Assembly (NCBI RefSeq): GCF_009712605.1
Contig: NZ_WASO01000003.1
Location: 300,523-364,522 of the forward strand
Source of the DNA: Paludibacter sp.
GTDB taxonomy: Bacteria > Bacteroidota > Bacteroidia > Bacteroidales > Paludibacteraceae
DNA: 64,000 bases
Direction: 5' to 3'
The position numbers and the translations under genes were made by a program. Positions 51,987 to 60,035 of the stretch are shown in pieces. How positions within the stretch are numbered: the stretch's first letter is position 1; each line of letters opens with the position of its first letter. Below the pieces are notes generated by a model. The model did no database searches and was not told the origin of the DNA. It saw only the letters and a list, made by a program, of their open reading frames with translations.

Positions 51987-52940
51987 ATGATAAAGCCAAC
52001 AAGAGTCCATATATGCATTGTCTGTTTACTCATTGCGGTGAGTTCTGGGCTTGCACAGAAAATGAGTATTCCATTCTATTTTTCTGCCCAAAAGATTATT
52101 TTACAATATGCAATTAAAGGGCAAAGCATAAAACTGTTTTTTGACACAGGGTGGAGTAGAGATGTTATTGATATCAATAGGGCAAACAAACTCAATTTAT
52201 TGCCGCATCAGAAATACAAACAAGTTACCCAAACAACTATCAACGGTACCGTAATTGACACATTCTTTCCGGAGGGATCATGCAACTATTTTGATAGTCT
52301 TTTTTTTAGAGGCTATTGTCTCTCCGATATGAAACAGATGAGGCAAAAACTACATCTGGATAATGATATTGATGGAATTGTGGGGTTTGATTTTAAACAC
52401 AGTAAATATGTGATGGAGCTTGATTTCAAACATAATCAGTTGTGTTTTTGGGATTCACTTCCACAAAATTTTTCAAGAGATAAGGGCGTTTTAAAAGTAG
52501 ATTTACTGCCAACCGATTATAGGAATGAAACAAAAACGTCTAAGTTTTTTGCAAGATATCCAGCCATGAAGGGTTCATTGCTGGTAACGGATACAGTTCA
52601 ATTATGTCCTCTCTTTTTCTTCGATACCGGCAATACAGCGGCATATTTACAAGTCGTGGTAGCTGATAGTCTGTTATTCAATAGAATGTTAACCTACAAG
52701 AAAAAGATAAGTCAAAAATATGGCAACACTTACCCGACCACACACTTACAATTACCTGAATTGGGCATCGATTCTTTATATGTGAACTTATCAATGCTGC
52801 CTGTCAATAACGGAAACAGTAGCCGTATGGGAGGGAAAAATAAAGTCATAGGATTTTTAGGGATGGACTTTTTCTTGCAGTATGAAAGAGTCTTGTTCGA
52901 TTGCAAAAACAAAATCGGATATTTTGTTGAAAAAGAGTAA
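51987..52940 (+). CDS. Exported aspartic protease-like protein with two DTG motifs
   Basis: The 317-residue protein has a signal peptide (ICIVCLLIAVSSGLAQ). Two similar lobes follow: KLFFDTGWSRDVIDI (D53) then IDGIVGFDFKHSKYVMELDF, and LFFFDTGNTAAYLQV (D213) then VIGFLGMDFFLQYERVLFDC. Each lobe has the retropepsin-like DTG followed by a hydrophobic-Gly segment, so the chain could form both halves of a pepsin-like active site by itself. Activity is inferred. It is the first gene of a compact locus with a leader peptide, a plug-like protein and a TlpA-type protein. Confidence 0.75.
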   Translation: MIKPTRVHICIVCLLIAVSSGLAQKMSIPFYFSAQKIILQYAIKGQSIKLFFDTGWSRDVIDINRANKLNLLPHQKYKQVTQTTINGTVIDTFFPEGSCNYFDSLFFRGYCLSDMKQMRQKLHLDNDIDGIVGFDFKHSKYVMELDFKHNQLCFWDSLPQNFSRDKGVLKVDLLPTDYRNETKTSKFFARYPAMKGSLLVTDTVQLCPLFFFDTGNTAAYLQVVVADSLLFNRMLTYKKKISQKYGNTYPTTHLQLPELGIDSLYVNLSMLPVNNGNSSRMGGKNKVIGFLGMDFFLQYERVLFDCKNKIGYFVEKE

Positions 52941-53043
52941 TTGACCCTTCTCCAACTTTATGCCGTACCCTGCGATCCTATTGTCAAAATAACAAACAGT
53001 AAAGATATTATCTCATGTAATGTAAACCATTAACCATCAGGAA

Positions 53044-53293
53044 ATGAAAACAGCAAAAACAGCCTTGATAATTTGCAAGGCACACTCAGCCGGGCCGAGA
53101 TAAAGAACATGCAGGCAGGGGAAGCGGTTACGATCAGACCATCTGTCCTCAGGATGGATCATGCACAGGAACTTGTGTTAAAAGCGTAGAGGTTTCAAAC
53201 ACGGGACAAACAACGACTAACTGGGGCATTTGCACATGTGAATCATATACGAGCAATGGCCGCATTCTGGATTTTTGTGCTTGTAAAGTATAA
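53044..53293 (+). pseudogene. Double-glycine-leader Cys-rich peptide, two frameshifts
   Basis: Read across two single-base losses, this is a peptide precursor of about 84 residues. The start frame gives MKTAKTAL. After a shift near 53068-53072 the leader continues NLQGTLSRAEIKNMQAG. After a second shift in the GGGG run near 53118-53121 it continues GSGYDQTICPQDGSCTGTC and on to DFCACKV. The leader has the LSRAE-KN-M-AGG pattern of Bacteroidetes double-glycine leaders, and the core has seven cysteines. Each shift is repaired by adding one base, so it may be recent decay or a base-calling error. Confidence 0.65.
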
Positions 53294-53303
53294 CTAAATA
53301 ATC

Positions 53304-53339
53304 ATTTATCTTGTTCAATGCAAGTTGAACAAGATAAAT
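53304..53339 (+). repeat. Perfect 15-bp hairpin after the peptide gene
   Basis: ATTTATCTTGTTCAA (53304-53318) pairs exactly with its complement at 53325-53339 across the loop TGCAAG. No T-run follows, so it may stabilise or process a transcript or act as a partial terminator between the peptide and the next gene. Confidence 0.8.
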
Positions 53340-53358
53340 CAAATACACCTAAAAGACT

Positions 53359-53712
53359 ATGAATAACAGATTGCTATTAATTATTTGCCTGCTCAGCGTT
53401 ACTCTGATTACGGGGTATGGCTTACAGCGAGACAGTAAAGTTTTGAAGCCGAAACAGCAGATGGATTCGCCTCAAAAAACACAAGAGAAACCCCAAAATC
53501 CTCATTCTTTTACAGGTGACACAACCATGGTTGTCTTGCTAAACGATACAATAATTCCATCCAGAATCTGGAGAAAACTGTATGAAGCAAAAGCCATACG
53601 AATTGTGAATATTGTATTACCTAAAGATGCCTTGCAATATTATGGCGAGATAGCACGCGGGGGACTCTATATCTGTGTAACAACTAATAACCAAAACAAT
53701 GCGCAACATTAA
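53359..53712 (+). CDS. Small membrane-anchored TonB-plug-like protein
   Basis: The 117-residue protein has an N-terminal hydrophobic anchor (LLLIICLLSVTLITGYG), a Lys/Gln/Pro-rich linker, and a C-terminal segment at residues 56-109. That segment (MVVLLNDTIIPS, AIRIVNIVLPKDALQYYGEI, ARGGLYICVTT) resembles the TonB-receptor plug pattern of I-x-V-L-K-D-A...YG...GVI-I-T. No barrel is present, so it is a free-standing plug-like domain. It overlaps the TlpA-type gene by 14 bases. Confidence 0.6.
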   Translation: MNNRLLLIICLLSVTLITGYGLQRDSKVLKPKQQMDSPQKTQEKPQNPHSFTGDTTMVVLLNDTIIPSRIWRKLYEAKAIRIVNIVLPKDALQYYGEIARGGLYICVTTNNQNNAQH

Positions 53713-54832
53713 ATTATATCAGACAGTATTGTTCTTGCTCTTATTGATTGCATCTAAAGCGTTGGCAATCGATAATCAATATCATATCAATGGTTCGGCT
53801 GGGACCTCGCTAAACGGGAAAAAGGTGATGTTGTTTAAATTTCGTGGAGAACATGTGTCTCATGTAGATACCACTATCATTCGGAATGGTTCTTTCTGCT
53901 TTCAGGGGCTTGTAGATACTGCGGTGTTTGCTGTTTTAACCTGTGGTAATTATCCGGACAGCGTAAGGTCGGCAAAATTGATGATAGAATCGGGACAAAT
54001 AAACATTCTCTTACAGAAACGATCGCATATCGGAGGAACACTTCTCAATAACCTCTTTCAATCTTACATTGACAAACAAGCTATACTTAAAGATAGTATT
54101 GATAAAATAGCCGATCCCCCGGCCTCTGACAGCCTTTCGCTCGCTTTGAAAAACAACAACATGAAACAGTTATACAACCGTTTGAAGCAACAAGAATTGG
54201 ATTTTATACTAAATAATAGTGGCAATATGTTGGGGCTAACATTGTTTCGGGAAAAATGCCTGCATGCCGATCCGAACATGTTTTTTGAGATATACAACCA
54301 TTGCGATAGTTTATCGAAAAATGATCCCTATATAAAGCGTTGCGCTTACTGGTACGAAACTGTGGCGAAAGAAGATAGTGAAAGATTGGCAAAAAGAGAA
54401 AAACTACAGGGACAACCGTATAAAAATCTCACATTGCTAGCAACGACAGGAAAGAAGGCAAACCTCTCAGAATTTATATCCAATCAGAAATATACCTTAG
54501 TTGTTTTTTGGGCTTCTTGGTGTTCTCCCTGTATGGCAGAGCAACCCACCATCAAGGATGTTTATGATCGCTACAAGGAAAAGGGATTAGAGGTTATCGG
54601 CATTTCATTAGATTCGGATGATGTAGCTTGGAAATCTGCCATAAAAAAGATAAAGTCAAACTGGACTCAATTACGAGATATTGAAACGGGAAATGCCGGA
54701 TTGAGATCTGTTTATGGCATTTATAGCATTCCTTTCAATATTCTAATCGACCGCACGGGAAAAATAGTCTCATCGGGTATGCAGGCGGTTATATTACCGC
54801 AATATATCAAGTCGTTGTTTGAAAGCAACTAA
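53699..54832 (+). CDS. TlpA-type thioredoxin-fold protein with DUF4369-like N-terminus
   Basis: The 377-residue exported protein has a signal peptide (LFLLLLIASKALA), then an N-terminal beta-rich DUF4369-like domain (about residues 25-110) and a helical middle. The C-terminal TlpA-like thioredoxin domain has the redox motif VVFWASWCSPCMAEQPT (C275, C278) and the cis-Pro segment YGIYSIPFNILID. It should act on disulfides outside the cytoplasm, which fits a neighbour peptide with seven cysteines. It starts inside the end of the plug-like gene. Confidence 0.9.
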   Translation: MRNIKLYQTVLFLLLLIASKALAIDNQYHINGSAGTSLNGKKVMLFKFRGEHVSHVDTTIIRNGSFCFQGLVDTAVFAVLTCGNYPDSVRSAKLMIESGQINILLQKRSHIGGTLLNNLFQSYIDKQAILKDSIDKIADPPASDSLSLALKNNNMKQLYNRLKQQELDFILNNSGNMLGLTLFREKCLHADPNMFFEIYNHCDSLSKNDPYIKRCAYWYETVAKEDSERLAKREKLQGQPYKNLTLLATTGKKANLSEFISNQKYTLVVFWASWCSPCMAEQPTIKDVYDRYKEKGLEVIGISLDSDDVAWKSAIKKIKSNWTQLRDIETGNAGLRSVYGIYSIPFNILIDRTGKIVSSGMQAVILPQYIKSLFESN

Positions 54833-54983
54833 TGACAGAGCTGCATTTCTTTTCAGCGTGGTGTGTAAAGCAGATTGGAGGTAGGACTATGTCTCCGACC
54901 TACGTTGAATAGGAAAGCAAAACTATGGCTTTTGTTCTAACAGACTACACCCAACTATTTGGATTGAAGAACAGAGGATAAAA

Positions 54984-55013
54984 AAAGGCAAGCCCGGTTC
55001 CGGACTTGCCTTT
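54984..55013 (-). terminator. Terminator after phoU
   Basis: AAAGGCAAG pairs with CTTGCCTTT around CCCGGTTCCGGA, followed on the minus strand by a long T-run. It lies just after the phoU stop. Confidence 0.88.
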
Positions 55014-55035
55014 GTCGTACTGAGATTCTAAAGTT

Positions 55036-55719
55036 TTATTCGGTATCTTTATCCTGTGCTGTTTTTTGATGTTTAAGCACCTTGGCGTCCAGATAAAACA
55101 CGAGTTCTTCCATAATGTTGTTGCAGTGGTCACCGATGCGTTCGATCTTGCGGAGCAGCGTTACCACATTCAGACTGTACAGAACATCTTCTGGGTGTGC
55201 GGTAATATGTTTTGCCAAAACCAGAATAGCATCTGAATAGCAGTCGTCTACTTTGTTGTCGATGGTAAAAACGACACCTGCCATTGCAGTATTCTCTTCT
55301 TCGAGAGCCAGTTTGTCTTTCTCAAGCATTTCAAGTACACAGTCGAACATGTCTTCTATTTTCAGCTCTTTGAGTAATTGCAGGTGCTGATTGTGTCCGT
55401 CGGTTTCAAGCACAAAACGGGCAATGCCGTCGGCAAAGTCACCGATGCGCTCGAGGGTTTTGTTGATTTTGAGAACGGAGAGTACAAAACGAAGGTCGAT
55501 AGCTACCGGGCTGTAAAGCGCAATGTAGTTTTCGCAATCGCTGTCGATTTTCAGCTCGAAAGCATTGACTCTTTTCTCTCGGCTCATTACCACGCGGGCT
55601 AACTCTTCGTCGCCGGTGAGCAAGGATGTTTTTGCTTTCTCCAATTGCGAATGAACCAAGCTCCACATATCGGAGATCGCTTTCTTGAGTTCCAGTAATT
55701 CTGTTTCTGTATGTTTCAT
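55036..55719 (-). CDS. phoU: Phosphate uptake regulator PhoU
   Basis: PhoU links the Pst transporter to the PhoR sensor and limits phosphate uptake. The 227-residue product is all-helical with two PhoU repeats, each carrying the E/D-x3-D metal-binding pattern (ARVVMSREKRVNAFELKID in the first, KVDDCYSDAILVLAKHI in the second) and LERIGDFADGIARF and IERIGDHCNNIMEEL. It is the last gene of the pst unit, 60 bases after pstB and before a terminator. Confidence 0.95.
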   Translation of the reverse strand: MKHTETELLELKKAISDMWSLVHSQLEKAKTSLLTGDEELARVVMSREKRVNAFELKIDSDCENYIALYSPVAIDLRFVLSVLKINKTLERIGDFADGIARFVLETDGHNQHLQLLKELKIEDMFDCVLEMLEKDKLALEEENTAMAGVVFTIDNKVDDCYSDAILVLAKHITAHPEDVLYSLNVVTLLRKIERIGDHCNNIMEELVFYLDAKVLKHQKTAQDKDTE

Positions 55720-55779
55720 GTTTGTTCGTTTAATTGTTGAATTGTTTGATTCGGGGTGATGGAATCTTGAAATTCAGGA

Positions 55780-56529
55780 TCATCCAAAACGACCGGTGAT
55801 ATAATTCTGAGTTTGCTCTTTATCGGGACTGAGGAATATCTTTTTTGTGTCGTTGAATTCGATCAGTTCGCCCAGCATAAAGAATCCTGTTTTGTCGCTT
55901 ACGCGTGCAGCCTGCTGCATGTTGTGTGTAACAATCACCACCGTGTAGTCGTGTTTCAGTTCAAAAATCAATTCTTCAATCTTAGAAGTCGAGATCGGGT
56001 CGAGTGCCGAAGCCGGTTCGTCCATCAACAATACCGAAGGTGAAATGGCTAATGCGCGGGCAATGCAAAGACGCTGTTGCTGGCCACCGGAAAGTTCGAA
56101 GGCTGATTTTTTCAACTTATCTTTTACCTCTTCCCAGAGAGCGGCCTGTTTGAGAGATTTTTCAACGGTTTCGGCAATTATCTTTTTATCTTTTACCCCA
56201 TTGACACGCAATCCGTAGGCAACATTCTCGAAAATCGATTTTGGAAATGGATTGGGCTTTTGAAACACCATACCGACAGTCTTGCGTAATTCGTCTACGG
56301 ATACGCTTTTGTCGTAGATATTTTGACCGCCCACAATACATTCGCCATCGAGATGTGTTCCGTCAATCAGGTCGTTCATACGGTTGAAAAGACGGAGAAA
56401 AGTTGATTTGCCACAGCCCGAAGGACCGATAAATGCAGTGACCGAGTTGGAGTCGATTTGCATATTGATGTCTTTCAACGCGTGAAAATCTCCGTAGAAA
56501 AAGTTTACATTCTTAGCTTCAAGTTTCAT
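55780..56529 (-). CDS. pstB: Phosphate ABC transporter ATPase PstB
   Basis: The 249-residue ATPase has Walker [15 protein letters not shown], the signature [16 protein letters not shown], Walker [13 protein letters not shown] and the switch His in [10 protein letters not shown]. The motif pattern and the conserved FNRMNDLI following Walker A identify PstB. It lies between pstA and phoU on the minus strand and drives phosphate import in the Pst complex. Confidence 0.97.
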   Translation of the reverse strand: MKLEAKNVNFFYGDFHALKDINMQIDSNSVTAFIGPSGCGKSTFLRLFNRMNDLIDGTHLDGECIVGGQNIYDKSVSVDELRKTVGMVFQKPNPFPKSIFENVAYGLRVNGVKDKKIIAETVEKSLKQAALWEEVKDKLKKSAFELSGGQQQRLCIARALAISPSVLLMDEPASALDPISTSKIEELIFELKHDYTVVIVTHNMQQAARVSDKTGFFMLGELIEFNDTKKIFLSPDKEQTQNYITGRFG

Positions 56530-56571
56530 TCTTTTGTATCTTGTAACGGTTGTTATTCTTTGATTTGGTTG

Positions 56572-57429
56572 TTATTTGCTGAATCTCCGTCTCAGAAGAT
56601 TTGCCAGCAAATTCATAATTAGTACGATGGCAATCAGGACTATTGCCGTACCGTAGGCCATCGGTCGGGTTGCTTCCAGATCGGTTCCGCTGGTAGCGAT
56701 CACATACAAGTGGTAAGGCAGAGCCATTACCTGATCAAACACCGAAGTCGGAAGATGCGGCAGGAAATAAGCTGCTGCAGTGAACAGGATCGGCGCAGTT
56801 TCACCCGATACGCGGCCGATAGAGAGGATCAATCCTGTCATCACATTTGGAAATGCCGCCGGAAGAATTACCCTGCGAATTGTTGTGAGTTTGGTAGCAC
56901 CGAGCGCCAGACTTCCCTGACGATAGGTGTCCGGTATAGCCTTGAGTGCCTCTTCGGTTACCCGGATGATAAGCGGTAATGCCAGTAGTCCCAGTGTAAA
57001 CGAACCGGCCAGCAACGAATCTCCGAAGTGTAGTTTGTTCACGAAAAGTGACATACCGAACAGACCGAATACGATGGAAGGAATGCCTCCCAGGTTGTTG
57101 GTCATTACGCGGATCACTCTCACGATATGTTTGTTTGTTGCGTACTCGTTCATATAAATTCCCGACATTACGCCAATGGGGAAAGCTACCAGCATACTGC
57201 CGATAACCAGATAAAAAGTACCGATGATGGCCGGGAAGATTCCGCCTTTCGTCATTCCGTCTTTTGGAGCTGAGGTGAGGAATTCCCAGTTGATTACGCC
57301 GATTCCACGGATGACAATAAATCCGATGATGCAGAATAGGATTCCCACAACCAGATAGCTCATCAAACGGAAAAGAGAAAAGAAGATCGCCTGATTGGCC
57401 CGTTTTCCTGTAAATTTATTCTTTTGCAT
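56572..57429 (-). CDS. pstA: Phosphate ABC transporter permease PstA
   Basis: An inner-membrane permease of 285 residues from the ATG at 57429 (MQKNKFTGKRANQA). A longer frame reaches 57504, but it would overlap pstC and has no usual N-terminus. It has six membrane segments and the EAA-like loop ALKAIPDTYRQGSLALGATK that contacts PstB. GRVSGETAPILFTAAAYF is characteristic. The gap to pstC is 22 bases. Confidence 0.94.
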   Translation of the reverse strand: MQKNKFTGKRANQAIFFSLFRLMSYLVVGILFCIIGFIVIRGIGVINWEFLTSAPKDGMTKGGIFPAIIGTFYLVIGSMLVAFPIGVMSGIYMNEYATNKHIVRVIRVMTNNLGGIPSIVFGLFGMSLFVNKLHFGDSLLAGSFTLGLLALPLIIRVTEEALKAIPDTYRQGSLALGATKLTTIRRVILPAAFPNVMTGLILSIGRVSGETAPILFTAAAYFLPHLPTSVFDQVMALPYHLYVIATSGTDLEATRPMAYGTAIVLIAIVLIMNLLANLLRRRFSK

Positions 57430-57451
57430 AACTCTATATTCTTTTCCGTGG

Positions 57452-58657
57452 TTACTGAACTTTGGGTTCTTTACGAATGATTTCGGCCCAGATGCTGATG
57501 CCAAGTGTCAGCACAAAGAGGATAGCACCAAGCATAAACAGCGCCTGATATTGTACGCTTCCCATGGCCGATTCGCCCAGTTCGGCGGCGATGGTGGCCG
57601 GGATGGTACGCACCGGTTCTGTCAGTGAGTGTGGAATCACGGCCGCGTTTCCGGTAACCATCAGCACTGCCATGGTTTCGCCGATAGCCCGACCGATGCC
57701 CAACACAATTGCGGCCATTATACCCGATGATGCATACGGAATTACGACCCGGTAGATGGTTTGCCAGTGGGTAGCTCCGAGAGCCAAACTAGATTCTTTC
57801 ATCGCCAATGGCGTGGTGCGCATGGCATCTTCAGCTACAGTAATGATGGTAGGCAAGGCCATGATGGCTAAAACGATTGCGCCTGCCAGTGCTGTTTCGC
57901 CTACCGGTAGGTGAAAAATGCTACGTATGAGCGGGACAATTACGATTAGTCCAAAAAAACCGTAAACCACAGATGGAATACCGGCCAAAAGTTCGATTAG
58001 CGGTTTCAGTATTTTTCTGACGCGGTTGCTGGCTATCTCTGCGAGATAAATTGCGACAGCCATTCCAAAAGGCAAGGCAATAAGTATTGCTGCAATACTC
58101 ACCCAAAGCGTTCCCAGAATAAGAGGAAGAACGCCGAACTGTGCTGCCGGTGTAGCGGTGGGAAACCACTCTTTACCTCCGAAATATTCTTTCAGGGTGA
58201 TGGTTTCGGCAGGAAGGACGCGCCCCTGAAAGTTGATATTGATAAATTGTTCGGGGAAAAATGCCAAAGCGCCCGGCTTTGCTGCAATCGCCTCACTTAA
58301 TTTCTGGGGCAAATGCTCAAAGTTAGCGCCGATTTCCTCTTCGGTATATTGAGAAGCAATATCGTCCATACGCAGCGGTTCGATAGGAATGTCGTCGCCG
58401 CCGACTTGTTTCCAGGACGTGATGTTGCCATCGAAAATTTCTTTTACTTGTTTGGGAGTAAGGTTTTGGATTTTATTGGAACGGTTTACACAAAGCACAT
58501 AACCCTTCTCAACGGTTGATGACTTGAACAACCCCCAACCCTCAGTGAAAAGAAAAATACTGATCAGTACAATGACCAGAGTGGTGGTGCCGCCACTGAG
58601 GCGCAGCGTCCATTCTATAAGGGTTTCTCCAAAACGGTTTCTTTTTTTATTGAACAC
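57452..58657 (-). CDS. pstC: Phosphate ABC transporter permease PstC with PstS-like loop
   Basis: A permease of 401 residues, about 100 longer than E. coli PstC. Residues about 51-150, between the first membrane helix and the permease core, carry a PstS-like block: VNRSNKIQNLTPKQVKEIF and ITSWKQVGGDDIPI, close to VNPSNKVTNLTREQLEGIF and ITNWKQVGGADMPI in this window's PstS. The rest shows the permease signature AMRTTPLAMKESSLALGATH. It lies between pstS and pstA. The extra domain may bind phosphate or dock PstS; this is inferred. Confidence 0.94.
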   Translation of the reverse strand: MFNKKRNRFGETLIEWTLRLSGGTTTLVIVLISIFLFTEGWGLFKSSTVEKGYVLCVNRSNKIQNLTPKQVKEIFDGNITSWKQVGGDDIPIEPLRMDDIASQYTEEEIGANFEHLPQKLSEAIAAKPGALAFFPEQFININFQGRVLPAETITLKEYFGGKEWFPTATPAAQFGVLPLILGTLWVSIAAILIALPFGMAVAIYLAEIASNRVRKILKPLIELLAGIPSVVYGFFGLIVIVPLIRSIFHLPVGETALAGAIVLAIMALPTIITVAEDAMRTTPLAMKESSLALGATHWQTIYRVVIPYASSGIMAAIVLGIGRAIGETMAVLMVTGNAAVIPHSLTEPVRTIPATIAAELGESAMGSVQYQALFMLGAILFVLTLGISIWAEIIRKEPKVQ

Positions 58658-58785
58658 AGGATAAAATTTTGAAATTTATATCGTACAAACAAATCCTATT
58701 GAGGAAAGATAAAAAAGAGTCCAACGTTGCTCCAAGGTTAAAATCCTTGATCAGAACAACATCGAACTCACACACAACGAAATTT

Positions 58786-59598
58786 TTATTTTAATTCCAG
58801 ATAACCAACTTTATCAACGATTGCCTGACCTTCTGCTGAGAGAATGTAATTGATGAAGGGTTTTACTTTCGCTTCCGATTTAGCTTCGTAGTAGAGGAAC
58901 AACGGGCGAACGATCGGATATTTGCCACTCTTGGCATTTGCTTTTGTCGGTTGAACAAATGTTTTGCCTCCGTCATACGAAACGTGGATTTCTTTTACGC
59001 TACTGTTTGCATAAGCCATTCCAACATAACCGATAGCGCCTTTTGTCTGGCTAACCGATTGAATGATAGCTCCTGTGGCAGGCATACTCAGAATTCCCGA
59101 TTTGTAGTTCTTGTTTTTCAAAACATGTTCTTTGAAGAATTCGTAAGTTCCGGAAGTCGTTTCGCGAGAGTAAGCAACGATCGGCATATCAGCACCACCA
59201 ACCTGTTTCCAGTTTGTGATTTTACCTGTGAAAATACCTTCCAACTGTTCGCGGGTAAGGTTAGTTACCTTATTTGACGGATTAACCACAATCGAGAGTG
59301 CATCTTTTGCCATTACTACCGATTTTACAGCCTTGCCTCCGTTTTGCATTTTCATCTTTTCGTCGAATTTGATGCTACGTGATGCCATTGCCAAATCGGT
59401 TGTGCCTTCGATCAGAGCGGCAAAGCCGATACCAGATCCACCACCGGTTACTGTTACTTTGGTACCCGATTTTTTCATATACGATTCAGCCTCTTTCTGT
59501 ACGAGAGGTAGACATGTATCAGAACCTTTTACTTTTTGTGCGCTTACCATTGAAGCAAACATCGCTACAAGAGCGAATGAAATAAGAATGCGTTTCAT
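58786..59598 (-). CDS. pstS: Phosphate-binding protein PstS
   Basis: The periplasmic phosphate receptor of the Pst system, 270 residues. The signal peptide (KRILISFALVAMFASMVSA) is followed by GSDTCLPLVQ and the phosphate-loop segments VTGGGSGIGFAALIEGTTD and SRETTSGTYEFF. It heads the pst gene set, and a Pho-box-like promoter lies about 300 bases upstream with a small reading frame between them. Confidence 0.96.
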   Translation of the reverse strand: MKRILISFALVAMFASMVSAQKVKGSDTCLPLVQKEAESYMKKSGTKVTVTGGGSGIGFAALIEGTTDLAMASRSIKFDEKMKMQNGGKAVKSVVMAKDALSIVVNPSNKVTNLTREQLEGIFTGKITNWKQVGGADMPIVAYSRETTSGTYEFFKEHVLKNKNYKSGILSMPATGAIIQSVSQTKGAIGYVGMAYANSSVKEIHVSYDGGKTFVQPTKANAKSGKYPIVRPLFLYYEAKSEAKVKPFINYILSAEGQAIVDKVGYLELK

Positions 59599-59634
59599 CT
59601 TAGAAATAATTTATAATTAAGCGTTTATAATGTA

Positions 59635-59826
59635 CTATTGAAATATAACTCTCCGCAGAAACCAGGATAACCGATATGTCATTTCAAAACTTAAAGAATC
59701 GATCAACCTTTCGATATTTCCCGGAATACTAACAATAAATTCACCAATGTTTTTCGGAGCAGCAAGCTTTTTTTCAGCTTCGAATCTCCATGTAACTACC
59801 TGATTTTGCTGCAATACAAGTTCCAT
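59635..59826 (-). CDS. Possible small protein in the pst leader
   Basis: A 63-residue frame (MELVLQQNQVVTWRFEAEKK to a basic, hydrophobic end YRLSWFLRRVIFQ) lies inside the predicted long leader of the pst message, downstream of the Pho-box promoter. No family is recognised and there is no signal peptide. The start has a plausible AT-rich upstream. It could be a real small protein or a chance frame; I favour neither strongly. Confidence 0.35.
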   Translation of the reverse strand: MELVLQQNQVVTWRFEAEKKLAAPKNIGEFIVSIPGNIERLIDSLSFEMTYRLSWFLRRVIFQ

Positions 59827-59904
59827 AATGTCGTAGTATCTTGTTAAACTATAAATCTTTTTTGCCTTGCGTCTTACCTTAATCAGCGATAACTTTTTCT
59901 ATTG

Positions 59905-59940
59905 CAAAAGTAGAGTTGTGATGTTACGAAAATATTACAG
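59905..59940 (-). promoter_or_regulatory. Pho-box-like promoter of the pst genes
   Basis: On the minus strand two 11-bp units, CTGTAATATTT and TCGTAACATCA, are followed by a 6-bp spacer and TACTTTTG (-7). The repeats replace a -33 element. Unit one is close to the E. coli Pho-box half-site CTGTCATA. The same layout, base for base in spacing, occurs at the porin gene. Confidence 0.75.
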
Positions 59941-60035
59941 AGGAGTAAAGATATTGTTGCCGGAAGAAAGCGCTGGAGAGTTTGTTTTCAGAGCGAAAAA
60001 CTTAATTTCTAAATCTCTCGCTCTGATATTTGGTG

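Larger units (their letters stand above)
59599..60035. other. Intergenic region between pstS and the porin gene
   Basis: 437 bases with the pst promoter (59905-59940), a possible small gene (59635-59826) and a CAGAGCG/CGCTCTG inverted repeat (59989-60025) just after the porin stop that may be a weak terminator. Confidence 0.6.

Noticed and set aside
57430-57504. Longer start for pstA
   Set aside because: It would overlap pstC by over 50 bases and precede the normal N-terminus; the ATG at 57429 leaves a clean 22-base gap.
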